This document shows, piece by piece, positions 37,020 through 46,226 of a DNA stretch of 64,000 nt. The position numbers and the translations under genes were made by a program. Positions within the stretch are counted from its first letter, which is position 1; each line of letters opens with the position of its first letter. The notes below the pieces were generated by a model. It did not search any database. It was not told where the DNA came from and saw nothing but the letters and a program-made list of their open reading frames with translations. The DNA is taken from assembly GCF_033446605.1 (NCBI RefSeq), contig NZ_JAWQUO010000008.1, positions 62,001 to 126,000 of the forward strand. Direction: 5' to 3'. This stretch comes from Iodobacter sp025352645. Its GTDB lineage: Bacteria > Pseudomonadota > Gammaproteobacteria > Burkholderiales > Chitinibacteraceae.

Positions 37020-37076
37020 TCACTTATCCCTATTAAAAGCTGGGCAGAAAGCCCAATTGACCATTCCTTCGCGCTT

Positions 37077-37106
37077 GCAAAAAGAAGCTAGGCCAGCTAG
37101 CTTCTT
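37077..37106 (-). terminator. Rho-independent terminator of the htpX-terC operon
   Basis: On the minus strand AAGAAGCTAG pairs with CTAGCTTCTT around a 5-nt loop and is followed by TTTGC, with T residues overlapping the stem end. It lies 17 bp after the terC stop and separates terC from sbtA. Confidence 0.85.
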
Positions 37107-37123
37107 CGCGATAAGCAGCGTAA

Positions 37124-38080
37124 TCAGCGATTACGCGTTAGATATAAGCTAGCCGCCACGCTGCCGCCAATCAATATCCCCACCACCGATAGCGAAACCA
37201 TAACCGGCATATGGTACCAAGGCATAATCAGCATTTTGGTACCAATAAAGGCCAACACCAGCGCCAAGCCGTATTTAAGTAAATGAAAGCGATCAGCCAT
37301 ATCCGCTAATAAGAAATACAGCGCTCTTAAACCCATAATGGCAAAGATATTAGAGGTAAAAACAATAAATGGATCAGTTGTAATCGCAAAAATAGCCGGA
37401 ATAGAATCCACCGCAAATACAACATCCGATACTTCTACCAAAATCAGCACTAAAAATAGCGGGGTAAAATAGCGCACGCCATTTTGCATCACGGTAAATT
37501 GCTCACCATGATGAGTATCACTCACCCTTAGGTATTTTCTGGCTAATTTAAGTACAGGGTTTTGCGTCATGTCCGGCTCTGAATCCGCCGTAAATAACAT
37601 TTTTATCCCTGTTGCCAGTAAGAAGAAACCAAAGAAATACAGAATCCAGTTAAATTCACGGACCACCCAGGCACCGGCCAAAATCATGACTGCCCGCATC
37701 ACAATCGCACCAACTACACCGTAAACCAAGACCCTGCGTTGATATTCTGCGGGCACATTAAAAGCCGAGAAAATCAATAAAAATACAAATACATTATCAA
37801 CCGAGAGCGATTTTTCAATCACATAGCCGGTAAAAAACTCCAGCGCTTTTCGATCAGCAATCTCCGCGCCTACCGTGCCATTTAAATACCACCACATACC
37901 GGCATTAAATAACAGCGCTAAACTAATCCATACCAAGGACCAACTCGCCGCCTCTTTAATACTCACCTTGTGTACTTTACCGCCGCCGAATACAAATAAA
38001 TCAAGAGCCAGCATCACCAATACAAAGCCAATAAAACTAGCCCACATCCACGGCTCACCGATTGAAACGGCTGCATCCAT
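37124..38080 (-). CDS. TerC/Alx-family integral membrane protein
   Basis: Protein of 318 residues with seven or more membrane segments. LEFFTGYVIEKSLSVDNVFV and LVEVSDVVFAVDSIPAIFAI are the two conserved Glu/Asp-bearing helices of the TerC family, with many acidic residues placed for metal binding. Family members are implicated in tellurite resistance and, for Alx, in Mn2+ export at high pH. ATG 38080 has GGAGAG upstream. Only 22 bp separate it from htpX, too short for the yybP-ykoY riboswitch that often precedes family members. Co-transcription with htpX suggests a membrane stress or metal role. Confidence 0.9.
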   Translation of the reverse strand: MDAAVSIGEPWMWASFIGFVLVMLALDLFVFGGGKVHKVSIKEAASWSLVWISLALLFNAGMWWYLNGTVGAEIADRKALEFFTGYVIEKSLSVDNVFVFLLIFSAFNVPAEYQRRVLVYGVVGAIVMRAVMILAGAWVVREFNWILYFFGFFLLATGIKMLFTADSEPDMTQNPVLKLARKYLRVSDTHHGEQFTVMQNGVRYFTPLFLVLILVEVSDVVFAVDSIPAIFAITTDPFIVFTSNIFAIMGLRALYFLLADMADRFHLLKYGLALVLAFIGTKMLIMPWYHMPVMVSLSVVGILIGGSVAASLYLTRNR

Positions 38081-38102
38081 ATCACTCTCCTATTTTATAA
38101 AA

Positions 38103-38945
38103 TTAATGCCTTAACTTTAGTGCCAAAATCCGTTCACTGAGCAAGGGATGCGACATAAATAGGCGTTTTACACCAAGCTCAATACTCCCTGCAATTCCAA
38201 GTGCAGCTTGCGGCTGCTCTGGGCTAGGTACGCCATTTAAAAATTCCAGAGCGGCAATCATGGCCTCACCCCCCGCTAACCTTACTCCGCTTAAATCGGC
38301 TAAAAATTCTATACGCCGCAAAAACCACATTACCGCGAGTGCCGCCAACATCAAACCCATCGCAATCACGGCAATAAACACGGCCACAGTGACCCACTCT
38401 TGAAAATGGGGCATGACAAATTGATTGGCAAGAAGATAGGCAAACACCACCACCAAAATATTGGCTAGCCCTTGCATCATAATCAGCCTAGTCATATCCG
38501 CATTAGCAATATGGCTAATTTCATGAGCCAGCACCGCCTCTGCTTCATAAGTGGGTAAACGCCACAATAAACCAGAAGAAACAGCGATTAAAGCATGGTG
38601 CTTTGATAGCCCTGATGCAAACGCATTGATATCAACCGAATCATAAATAGCCACCGCTGGCCCACGAATACCTGCCAATTTAGCCTGCTTTGCCACCGTA
38701 GCAAGCAGCCAAGACTCTGCTGAATTACTGGGGATTTTTAGCGGTTTGGCGGCCAATAATTGCTGCGCTTTGTGCTTTGAAATAGCAAATGCAACAAAGG
38801 CAGCACCCAAGTACAGGAAGGCGCAAAACCACACAAAAAGATCAAAGCTTAAAACATTAAAATAAGGCTGTAACGCGCAAATACCGTGCGACAACAACAG
38901 TACTAGCACCCCATTACTTAAAAAAAACACACTCAGCCTTTTCAT
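38103..38945 (-). CDS. htpX: HtpX-type M48 membrane metalloprotease
   Basis: Protein of 280 residues. Two N-terminal membrane segments (about 5-25 and 35-57), the zinc motif VLAHEISHIANADM near residue 140, two further segments, and RRIEFLADLSGVRLAGG, with the third zinc ligand Glu. HtpX degrades misfolded inner-membrane proteins together with FtsH. The Shine-Dalgarno is AAGGAG before ATG 38945. It is the first gene of the pair with terC. The usual conserved arrangement (N-terminal membrane helices followed by HEXXH in the cytoplasm) is intact. Confidence 0.9.
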   Translation of the reverse strand: MKRLSVFFLSNGVLVLLLSHGICALQPYFNVLSFDLFVWFCAFLYLGAAFVAFAISKHKAQQLLAAKPLKIPSNSAESWLLATVAKQAKLAGIRGPAVAIYDSVDINAFASGLSKHHALIAVSSGLLWRLPTYEAEAVLAHEISHIANADMTRLIMMQGLANILVVVFAYLLANQFVMPHFQEWVTVAVFIAVIAMGLMLAALAVMWFLRRIEFLADLSGVRLAGGEAMIAALEFLNGVPSPEQPQAALGIAGSIELGVKRLFMSHPLLSERILALKLRH

Positions 38946-39289
38946 GATCTACTCCTTACATTACCGCTGGCCCTAGGGCCGCTCACCCCAATGGCAAGCG
39001 CTTCAATGTAAGCTTACAGGATTTAGCCTTATCACTTTAAATAGCTTAGGAATTGAGTCTGTGAGCGGTCAATCCATGTTTTTCTGACGATTAAAAGCTA
39101 AAAATCCACTTGTTAACTTACAAAAACAAAAGACTATTTCTATCAATCTAGGTGAATCAACTGAATATTAATCGACAATCTTATTCAATTAAAACCCATG
39201 GGCTTGATATTAACCTTGCACTTCCACAAAGAAAATCAGATTATTATTGATTAATAGTTCGTAAAAAACTGATCATAGAGCCAAGCAGC
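38946..39289. other. divergent intergenic region between htpX and the LysR gene
   Basis: 344 bp without a gene. AT-rich around 39050-39270. It must hold the promoter for htpX-terC (minus) and for the nhaR-like regulator (plus). LysR boxes (T-N11-A) occur by chance too often here to select one. Confidence 0.45.
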
Positions 39290-40192
39290 ATGATGAATTA
39301 CAAACAGCTTTACTATTTTTGGAATGTGGCCAAAGTGGGCAGCATTACGCGTGCCGCCGAACAGCTTCATCTCACCCCGCAAACCATTAGCGGCCAAATA
39401 TCAGAGTTAGAAACCTCATTAGGTACGGATCTATTTCGCCGCGTAGGCAGGCGCTTGGAGCTCACTTCAGCAGGCAAACTGGCGCAAACGCAGGCCGAAG
39501 AAATATTTCAGATTGGCAATCAGCTAGAGCAATCACTAAAAAGTGGCGCAGCTAGCCCTGAATTAGTCTTTAAAGTTGGAGTGGCTGATGCTGTACCCAA
39601 ATCCATTGCTTACCAGCTTTTAGCCCCGGCGATTACGCTGGCAGAGCCGGTGCGCTTAATTTGCTATGAAGACAAACTGGAGCGCCTTTTTGCCGAGCTG
39701 GCCATCCATAAGCTTGATTTGGTGATTGCCGATCAGCCCCTTCCCTCAGAGCTGGGGGTGAAGGGTTATAACCATGCCTTAGGTAAATGTGGCATCGCTT
39801 TTTATGCGGTGGCAGAACTTGCTACGCGCTATCGCAGTGGTTTTCCACAATCGCTAAAAGACGCGCCCGTGCTTTTCCCTGGCGATAAAGTAGCGATGCA
39901 AGCGCCGCTTTTACGCTGGTTTCAAGAGCAAGGAATTAGCCCAAAAATAGTGGGGCAATTTGACGATAGCGCGCTAATGAAGGCTTTTGGCAAAGCCGGA
40001 GCAGGGGTTTTTGCTGCGCCCGCCATTATGGAAGAAGAAATCCTCAGCCAGCACGGAGCCCAATTAATCGGCCATGTTTCAAGCGTACAGGTCAACTATT
40101 TTGCCATCTCAGTAGAAAGAAGGCTTAGCCACCCAGCGGTCTTGGCTGTCAGTGAAGCTGCAAGGCGATCGCTATTGATGCAGAAAGGGTAA
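39290..40192 (+). CDS. nhaR: LysR-family transcriptional activator, NhaR-like
   Basis: Protein of 300 residues. The N-terminal helix-turn-helix (about residues 5-65) reads YYFWNVAKVGSITRAAEQLH and LTPQTISGQISELE, the pattern of NhaR rather than typical LysR proteins. The rest is a periplasmic-binding-like effector domain (FKVGVADAVPKSIAYQLLAP, DQPLPSEL). NhaR responds to Na+ and activates the nhaA antiporter. Here it lies near sodium-dependent SbtA and TerC genes, which may be targets; that is an inference. The tandem ATG offers a start at 39290 or 39293; no strong Shine-Dalgarno distinguishes them. Confidence 0.82.
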   Translation: MMNYKQLYYFWNVAKVGSITRAAEQLHLTPQTISGQISELETSLGTDLFRRVGRRLELTSAGKLAQTQAEEIFQIGNQLEQSLKSGAASPELVFKVGVADAVPKSIAYQLLAPAITLAEPVRLICYEDKLERLFAELAIHKLDLVIADQPLPSELGVKGYNHALGKCGIAFYAVAELATRYRSGFPQSLKDAPVLFPGDKVAMQAPLLRWFQEQGISPKIVGQFDDSALMKAFGKAGAGVFAAPAIMEEEILSQHGAQLIGHVSSVQVNYFAISVERRLSHPAVLAVSEAARRSLLMQKG

Positions 40193-40243
40193 TACTTAAA
40201 TACTTACAACACCTTGAATCCAAAACTACTTTTAAGTTATGAT

Positions 40244-40375
40244 GCGGCTAGGTCTGCAGTTCACCTAGGCGTCGCCGCTTCATCTTGAAGCACGCTAAAC
40301 CTGTTATGGCGAAAAATATTTGAAACTTTTGCTTGGCCCGAACCCTAGTGCCAAGCCGTAACGGCGACCAGCGGC
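40244..40375 (+). promoter_or_regulatory. structured 5' leader candidate upstream of the DUF2087 gene
   Basis: Contains CTAGGT/ACCTAG (40248-40253, 40263-40268), GCTTCA-TCT-TGAAGC (40277-40291), CTTGGC/GCCAAG (40332-40337, 40350-40355), and a long-range closing stem GTCGCCG (40271-40277) with CGGCGAC (40362-40368). GCGGC (40244-40248) can pair instead with GCCGC (40274-40278). I do not recognise a known riboswitch. CAGGAG lies 7-8 nt before ATG 40413. Confidence 0.4.
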
Positions 40376-40412
40376 AGTCTCAACGACTTCGGCACGACAG
40401 GAGAATTCGACC

Positions 40413-40949
40413 ATGTCGCGCACCACCTACCCTTTTTATACCTCTGATATCTCTGCCCTAGCCCGCTCATTAAAGCAGCAATGGGCTGCTGAGCCTACCG
40501 CTCCCGGCCATTTACAAATTTTAAATATGCTAGCGCGTGCTGCGGGCTTTAGTAATTTTCAGCATCTGCGCGCCGCCGCAGAAGCACCTGCCCCCTTGCC
40601 TGCCAGTACGCAATCTGCGCTAACAAAACGTCTACTCAAGCATTTTGATGAGCAGGGGCGCTTAATTCACTGGCCTAAGAAGTTTTCCGAGCAACGGCAC
40701 TGCCTATGGCCGGTGTGGGCCAATATTCCGGCAGCAACAGAGATGACAGAAAAGGCTGCCAATGAGTGGATTAAATCTGCAGAAGCCATCGGCGACCATG
40801 TGCTGCTGCGCCGCGAATTGGTGAATGACCAGCTCATCACCCGCACCCCCGATTGCCGCGTTTACCAGCGGCTGGAGCAGAGTGTTCCTGAGGAATTAAC
40901 TGAATTTATGGCCGAAATACAAAAACGTAGAGTCATAACGACCACCTAA
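40413..40949 (+). CDS. DUF2087-domain protein
   Basis: Protein of 178 residues. The N-terminal part (about residues 10-60) includes a helical unit with ILNMLARAAGFSNFQHLRAA. The C-terminal half (LLKHFDEQGRLIHWPKKFSE through LITRTPDCRVYQRLE) resembles DUF2087, a small winged-helix-like domain often found in transcriptional regulators. No DNA-binding claim can be made. Not clearly linked to neighbours; it sits between an LysR gene and a convergent M16 protease gene, with a structured-looking leader and a hairpin terminator. Confidence 0.65.
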   Translation: MSRTTYPFYTSDISALARSLKQQWAAEPTAPGHLQILNMLARAAGFSNFQHLRAAAEAPAPLPASTQSALTKRLLKHFDEQGRLIHWPKKFSEQRHCLWPVWANIPAATEMTEKAANEWIKSAEAIGDHVLLRRELVNDQLITRTPDCRVYQRLEQSVPEELTEFMAEIQKRRVITTT

Positions 40950-40958
40950 ACCTTGCTT

Positions 40959-40994
40959 AGAGCGGCTTAGGCCAAAAACTACCCAAGCCGCTCT
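40959..40994. terminator. bidirectional hairpin terminator
   Basis: AGAGCGGCTT (40959-40968) pairs perfectly with AAGCCGCTCT (40985-40994), between convergent genes ending at 40949 and 41010, with ATGTTTT following on the plus strand. Confidence 0.75.
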
Positions 40995-41009
40995 ATGTTT
41001 TGTAGCGAA

Positions 41010-43781
41010 TCAATCCCCTCTTAAAGCCGCTAAATCAGCTGTATTTTGGCAATTGATATTGCCCACCGCCCAATAGCCCTCTGAGAGCCAGCTCCGCGCA
41101 TATTTATGCACCAGCTCAGGCGTGTATTGCGAATAATCCGCGGCATTACCCACTAAAGAGGCATCAACCAACCAATTCCAAGAGATAAATTCTGCATACT
41201 GTATTGGTGAATCCACTCTTTCTTTTTGCGATTTAATTAAAATATTTCGAATATTTTTAATCTCATCCACACTAGGTGTTTCTTTGCGTAAACGAGCTAT
41301 TTCATCCACGGTTATTTTTGCAGCTTGATCGCATTGCTTAATATCGGTTTGATAATTTAATTTTATCAATAAGCCTTGCCAAGCATTTAACTCGTAATTA
41401 CTGTAAACCCCATGCGTTTCGCCAGTATTTTCGCGCAAGGCTTGCCAAAGCCGCTGCTGTAATAGCTGGCTCAGAAAATCTGCCATATCGGCACTGGCCG
41501 ACGTCGCAGGCACTGGAATATAGGCATGCCAGACACGAACGGCTCGCTGCTCCTGCATGGTTTGGTGTAATTCATTGCTTCGGCCATGCGCTAAAGCCTC
41601 TGGCTTAAAGCTGCTCAGAGCCTGAGTGGGCAAACTTGCTAAGTATTTTTCAATCCATTGCCTAGTTTGCGCTTGCTTATTTAAACCCGTAAATACAAAG
41701 CGAAATGCCAGTGGATTAGCAAATAGGATATTTCTTGCTTCAGCAAAATCTGCAAATGCAGCTTCAAATTGATATTCATGCCAAAAATCAGGATAGGGCC
41801 AGTTTTCACCATAGTGCTTTTCATTCAGCCCCATATAGAGCGAACTTGCAGAAGCTTTAGCTTGCTGAAAAGCCAATGCCATACTTTGTTTGTATACCGC
41901 CGCATCATCCCTTGGCGCGGTCCATATCAAGTATTGCAATTGCAAGAATTGCTCCAGATCCTGCGCACTGGTTTCCCCCTTCAAACCATGCTGATTAGGG
42001 CCAATAAACGGCTGTAGCTGCAATGAAGAGGCAGCAAGCTGCCGTTTTAATTCAACACCGCTCCACTCTCCCAATCCCGCATCTAAAAAATAGTCCGTCA
42101 GCGATAAACCGGCTGGGTGGAGTTTCTTGCCTAAGGCCGCCATCCCGCCTATAGATCGGGCAGAAAAACCGATTCTGTCCGTCGTATTTTTAGGGGGAAT
42201 AGTAAGAACTTCAATCCCATTACTTAATGTAAATAACGTGCCCCCTGTTACGGCATCGATTTGCTCTGCCATAATTTTACCCGGCTGTGGCGGCTTGCTG
42301 AGTAGAGGCTTATCGGCCTTTAGCGCCACAATATTTTGCAAGGGCTCAGCCTGCACCGCATCCACAATCTTTTGCGCGGTATTGTCCATAAATAAGGAGA
42401 AGCTTGTCACTGCCGGGGGCAAAAGCACGGTTGCTAGCTGATCTGGCAAAAGTAATAATCGTTTTAGCTCGGCTTGCAGATCTTCTGGCTTGATGGCAGC
42501 AAATAATATTTTTTGCTGCTGTAGCGAGCCTGCTAAATCTCTGGCTGATTCACCGTATTGCACATGCATTTGCAAGCGCGAGGCCCAGTCAAGATGATTA
42601 AGCTGAGTGGGTCGCAATTTTTGCCATTTAGCAAAGGTGTTATCCAGCTCTTGCTGAGTAAAGCCAAAGCGTTTTGCTCTTTCAAATTCACGGTACAAGG
42701 CCTGCAAAGCCTCTTTCATTTGCTTGTCTTTAACCGTCACAGAAAAACTAAATTCGGTTTGCCGTGTGGGTAAGCTTGCACCATGACCATTAATCCAACT
42801 GGCCTCTAAGATTGGGCTATTGCCCGTTTGAATCAGCAGACGTTGATAGAGTAAATCCCCCAGTAAGCTACGCTTAAACTGAGCTAATTCAGTGTCCACA
42901 TCCCCATTCAACTCTGCAGGTAAAATCCAGCCCCAGCCTACCACTGGATGCGAAACACTCCACACATCTCGGTGGCTAAAAAAACGTAATCCAGCGCTTT
43001 CAGCAGGAAGAGGATAGCCATTGGGTAGATCGCCCTTCACCACGCCAGCGAACAGCACTTTAATGTTTTCTTCAACAGCCTGTGGCTTCACATCCCCAGC
43101 CACCAACACCGTCATCCGCTGAGCCTGATACTCGCGCTGATAAAAGGCTTTGATCTTGGCCAAGGGGATATTTTTAACGATATCTGCATCCCCCATCGCC
43201 AGCTGCTTGTGATAATCCTCTTTGGGATACATGGCTTTCAACAAAGATTGATAAAAATCTGTACTCCACTGGCTTTGACGCCCTTCATCCAGCACCACCT
43301 CGCGTTCTAGCTCTAATTCCGCCGCATCTAGCTCAATGCCAGCCGCCCAATCGGCTAATAATTGCAAGGCCTGTGGCGCGGCATCGCTAGCCACACTGAT
43401 CTGATAAATCGTTCTTTCATTCGAGGTGAAGGCATTAAAATCACTGCCAATGCGCATGCCTTGGCTTTCTAAAAAAGCTTTCAGTTGCTGCGGGGAAAAA
43501 TGCTTGGTACGGCGAAACGCCATATGCTCTAGCAAATGCGCCACGCCACGCTCTTCTTTGGCCTCGCTCATCGAGCCCGCATTTACAATTAGCCGCAATT
43601 CAACCTTACCGGCAGGCAAAGCATTTGGCTTTATATAATAATTTAAGCCATTGGCCAGTTGCCCATGACGGATATCTGCCGCCAACACAGGAAGCTGCTC
43701 TATTTTATTGCCCGCCGCAGATGCAAGCGCATTTAAGAGCAATAGCAGGCACAAACTGACTGTATTTTTCAAGAAAACCAC
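41010..43781 (-). CDS. large M16-family zinc metalloprotease (insulinase/PqqL-like)
   Basis: Protein of 923 residues with a signal peptide (about residues 1-23). The zinc motif is HLLEH (residues 82-86) with the distal Glu in ELEREVVLDE near 161, i.e. the inverted HXXEH plus E arrangement of M16 peptidases. The C-terminal half is a homologous domain without the motif, as expected of the noncatalytic halves. It should be periplasmic and degrade peptides entering or leaving the envelope. The start at 43781 is GTG; a TTG nearby (KNTVSL) could be used instead. It is transcribed alone and ends at a shared terminator. Confidence 0.88.
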   Translation of the reverse strand: MVFLKNTVSLCLLLLLNALASAAGNKIEQLPVLAADIRHGQLANGLNYYIKPNALPAGKVELRLIVNAGSMSEAKEERGVAHLLEHMAFRRTKHFSPQQLKAFLESQGMRIGSDFNAFTSNERTIYQISVASDAAPQALQLLADWAAGIELDAAELELEREVVLDEGRQSQWSTDFYQSLLKAMYPKEDYHKQLAMGDADIVKNIPLAKIKAFYQREYQAQRMTVLVAGDVKPQAVEENIKVLFAGVVKGDLPNGYPLPAESAGLRFFSHRDVWSVSHPVVGWGWILPAELNGDVDTELAQFKRSLLGDLLYQRLLIQTGNSPILEASWINGHGASLPTRQTEFSFSVTVKDKQMKEALQALYREFERAKRFGFTQQELDNTFAKWQKLRPTQLNHLDWASRLQMHVQYGESARDLAGSLQQQKILFAAIKPEDLQAELKRLLLLPDQLATVLLPPAVTSFSLFMDNTAQKIVDAVQAEPLQNIVALKADKPLLSKPPQPGKIMAEQIDAVTGGTLFTLSNGIEVLTIPPKNTTDRIGFSARSIGGMAALGKKLHPAGLSLTDYFLDAGLGEWSGVELKRQLAASSLQLQPFIGPNQHGLKGETSAQDLEQFLQLQYLIWTAPRDDAAVYKQSMALAFQQAKASASSLYMGLNEKHYGENWPYPDFWHEYQFEAAFADFAEARNILFANPLAFRFVFTGLNKQAQTRQWIEKYLASLPTQALSSFKPEALAHGRSNELHQTMQEQRAVRVWHAYIPVPATSASADMADFLSQLLQQRLWQALRENTGETHGVYSNYELNAWQGLLIKLNYQTDIKQCDQAAKITVDEIARLRKETPSVDEIKNIRNILIKSQKERVDSPIQYAEFISWNWLVDASLVGNAADYSQYTPELVHKYARSWLSEGYWAVGNINCQNTADLAALRGD

Positions 43782-44165
43782 CCAATGCTTTCAGAGGGTG
43801 CAAATATTACGGCAGCCATTAAAAACAATCAATTCTCATTCAAAACTTATCATCGCGCCTATTTTGGCTAAGTACCTTTTTGCAAGCAGGCTCAGCAGCT
43901 CCCTAGCAAGGCCGCAAGCCAACTGGCTAAAGACGGTTGCTGATTAGTCATTTACTCGCCCTCAAAGACTTTAAGCGTAGCCCATCAACTTAAGCAATAT
44001 GCCATTCGTAGGGCGAGTGAAACCCGCGAGCGATGCTAAAAAACGCGGCTTGCACCCGCCATACGATGTTTTAATACTTGCAATAGATAGATCTAAATTG
44101 ATCGCTTAGCGTTTAACGATCCACAGTGCCCTTACAAAGCCGCGAATCAACGGGTGGTTTAAAAC
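43782..44165. other. intergenic region between M16 protease and gabD genes
   Basis: 384 bp with no gene apart from the repeat at 44007-44065. The gabD stop is at 44166 (minus strand), so this region includes its 3' flank and the upstream region of the protease gene. Confidence 0.5.
44007..44065. repeat. dispersed inverted repeat (GTAGGGCGGGT family)
   Basis: Left arm CGTAGGGCGAGTGAAACCCG, right arm CGCGGCTTGCACCCGCCATA. Same family as 19309-19370, 60205-60265 and 63378-63438. Confidence 0.75.
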
Positions 44166-45626
44166 TTACTGGTCTAGCCCGCCCATGCACAGGTATTTCA
44201 TGACTAAATAATCATCCATGCCGTAATGAGAGCCTTCGCGGCCTAAGCCCGATTGCTTAACGCCTCCAAATGGAGCAACTTCATTGGAAATAAGGCCGGT
44301 GTTAATCCCCACCATGCCGTACTCCAAGGCTTCGGCCACGCGCCAAACGCGGCCAATATCGCGGCTATAAAAATAGCTGGCCAAGCCAAACTCGCTATCA
44401 TTGGCCATTGCGATCACTTCAGCATCGCTATGAAAACGAAATAAAGGCGCTAATGGGCCAAAAGTTTCTTCTTTGGCCACCAACATGCTGCTATCTACTC
44501 CAGCGAGCACCGTTGGCTCAAAAAAAGTATGCCCCAGTGCATGGCGCTTACCGCCTAATAGTAGGCTTGCTCCTTTTTGCAGTGCATCGGCAATATGCAT
44601 TTCTATTTTTGCGACCGCCGCTTCATTAATTAACGGGCCTTGATCCACGCCTGGCTCTATCCCATTACCCACTTTAAGGCGGCTGACCGCAGCCACTAAT
44701 TTGGTGGCAAACGCATCGTAAACGCGATCATGCACATACAGGCGATTAGCACAGACGCAGGTTTGCCCCGCATTTCTATATTTAGATGCCATCGCCCCCT
44801 GCACGGCGGCATCCAGATCGGCATCTTCAAACACAATAAAAGGGGCGTTTCCGCCTAGCTCTAAAGACAGCTTTTTGATGGTTGGGGCGCTTTGTGCCAT
44901 TAAAATACGCCCTACTTGGGTAGAGCCGGTAAAGCTGAGTTTGCGCACCAGCGGGTTACTCGTCATCTCCTCACCAATTTCGCGTGGCTTGCCAGTAAGT
45001 ACATTGAGCACCCCCGCAGGAATCCCCGCACGCTCGGCCAATACTGCTAGCGCTAGGGCAGAAAGCGGTGTGCTTTCTGCTGGCTTAATAATCATGGTGC
45101 AGCCGGCAGCCAAGGCAGGGCCCGCTTTACGGGTAATCATGGCCGCAGGGAAATTCCACGGTGTAATGGCAGCACATACCCCAATCGGCTCTTTAATCAC
45201 CAAGAGGCGTTTATCTGCAGCAGGCGTTTGTAAGGTATCGCCACAGACGCGCTTGCCTTCTTCTGCAAACCATTCAATAAAAGACGCCGCATAGCCAATC
45301 TCGCCCCGTGACTCCGCCAAAGGCTTGCCCTGCTCGGCGGTCATGATTGCGGCTAAGTCATCGGTGTTTTCAACCATCAACTCAAACCAGCGCCTTAGCA
45401 AGCCACTGCGCTCCTTAGCCGTTTTTTTACGCCAACCCGCCCAAGCCACATGGGCCGCAGCGATCCCCGCCTGCGTTTCTAGGCGGCCCATATTGGGCAC
45501 ATAGGCAATCAACTCGCCGCTTGCAGGGTTATGCACAGCAAAGCGGCTTCCATCTAAAGCATCTTGCCAAACACCATTGATAAATGCCTGCTGGCGGAGT
45601 AGATCTGCATCTTTTAGCTTCAACAT
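44166..45626 (-). CDS. gabD: NAD(P)-dependent succinate-semialdehyde dehydrogenase
   Basis: Protein of 486 residues. The nucleotide-binding region includes AITPWNFPAAM; LSLELGGNAPFIVF has the catalytic Glu and NAGQTCVCANRLYV the catalytic Cys. The C terminus reads GGVKQSGLGREGSHYGMDDY. It oxidises succinate semialdehyde to succinate as the last step of the GABA shunt. The Shine-Dalgarno (AAGGAAA) precedes ATG 45626. gabT lies upstream in the same direction but with a 600-bp repeat-rich gap between them, so co-transcription would need read-through. Confidence 0.93.
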   Translation of the reverse strand: MLKLKDADLLRQQAFINGVWQDALDGSRFAVHNPASGELIAYVPNMGRLETQAGIAAAHVAWAGWRKKTAKERSGLLRRWFELMVENTDDLAAIMTAEQGKPLAESRGEIGYAASFIEWFAEEGKRVCGDTLQTPAADKRLLVIKEPIGVCAAITPWNFPAAMITRKAGPALAAGCTMIIKPAESTPLSALALAVLAERAGIPAGVLNVLTGKPREIGEEMTSNPLVRKLSFTGSTQVGRILMAQSAPTIKKLSLELGGNAPFIVFEDADLDAAVQGAMASKYRNAGQTCVCANRLYVHDRVYDAFATKLVAAVSRLKVGNGIEPGVDQGPLINEAAVAKIEMHIADALQKGASLLLGGKRHALGHTFFEPTVLAGVDSSMLVAKEETFGPLAPLFRFHSDAEVIAMANDSEFGLASYFYSRDIGRVWRVAEALEYGMVGINTGLISNEVAPFGGVKQSGLGREGSHYGMDDYLVMKYLCMGGLDQ

Positions 45627-45768
45627 TAGGTTTCCTTATGCTTATTAACTGATGTTACGCAGCAAGATCAAAAAATACGTAATCCACTAGAAACACAAAA
45701 AGCACGAACAGATACCGCATCATTTTTACTACTTATGTCTCTTTCTCAAACAAAGCCATGAATATGTT

Positions 45769-45826
45769 GTAGGGGCGCTGCTTGCTGCGCCCTGTTCAGC
45801 GAGGGCGCAGCAAGCAGCGCCCCTAC
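45769..45826. repeat. 25-bp perfect-stem hairpin element (second copy)
   Basis: GTAGGGGCGCTGCTTGCTGC and its inverse flank the loop GTTCAGCG. Same arms as 32115-32172; the loop orientation is reversed. Confidence 0.9.
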
Positions 45827-45956
45827 GCGTTAGCAGAATTGGCATTGATCTTCTCAGACCAACAACAAAAAATAAGCAAGAGACATAAAAGGTTATTCTT
45901 TTTATTTATTTTAATAATTATATTTAATCACTACTACACCATAAGTTATCGTGTAT

Positions 45957-46070
45957 CACGACAATCAGCAGCGTCCTTCCTGCGTAGGCGGGAATCCAGC
46001 GACGCTGATGGATCCCCGACAAAAACACTCGGGGATGATGCTTTTTTAGCCCGTTTAAAATACAAGAAAA
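45957..46070. repeat. dispersed GGGAATCCAGC/GGATCCCCGA element
   Basis: Contains GTAGGCGGGAATCCAGCGA and GATCCCCGACAAAAACACTC then GGGGATGATGCTTTTTTA and CAAGAAAATTTA. Closely related to 23033-23136, including the tail that ends in a GAAAA…TTA motif. Confidence 0.7.
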
Positions 46071-46226
46071 TTTAGCTTGGAGTACTTATCAAATGGTTAA
46101 TGATTTATTCATTGACGCATCAAGCTAAAAAACAGAGGGAGATTATCCTTGTTTAACCCATTTTTTTCGTGCATTTAGTGTTTTTCGTGGATAAATCGTC
46201 TTTGTGCGTCACATCCCTTGTTAAGT

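Larger units (their letters stand above)
45627..46226. other. repeat-rich intergenic region between gabD and gabT
   Basis: 600 bp without a gene. It holds GATGTTACGCAG (about 45652), the 25-bp-stem hairpin, the GGGAATCC element and a copy of the TTTTTTCGTGCATTTAGTGT repeat at about 46163-46182 that recurs inverted at 54483-54515. Confidence 0.6.

Noticed and set aside
37020..38102. Mn2+-sensing yybP-ykoY riboswitch before terC
   Set aside because: Only 22 bp separate htpX and terC; no room for the structure, and the htpX upstream region shows no matching core.
45782..46075. 97-codon frame in the gabD-gabT gap
   Set aside because: It translates two dispersed repeats (hairpin arm and GGGAATCC element) and has no family features.
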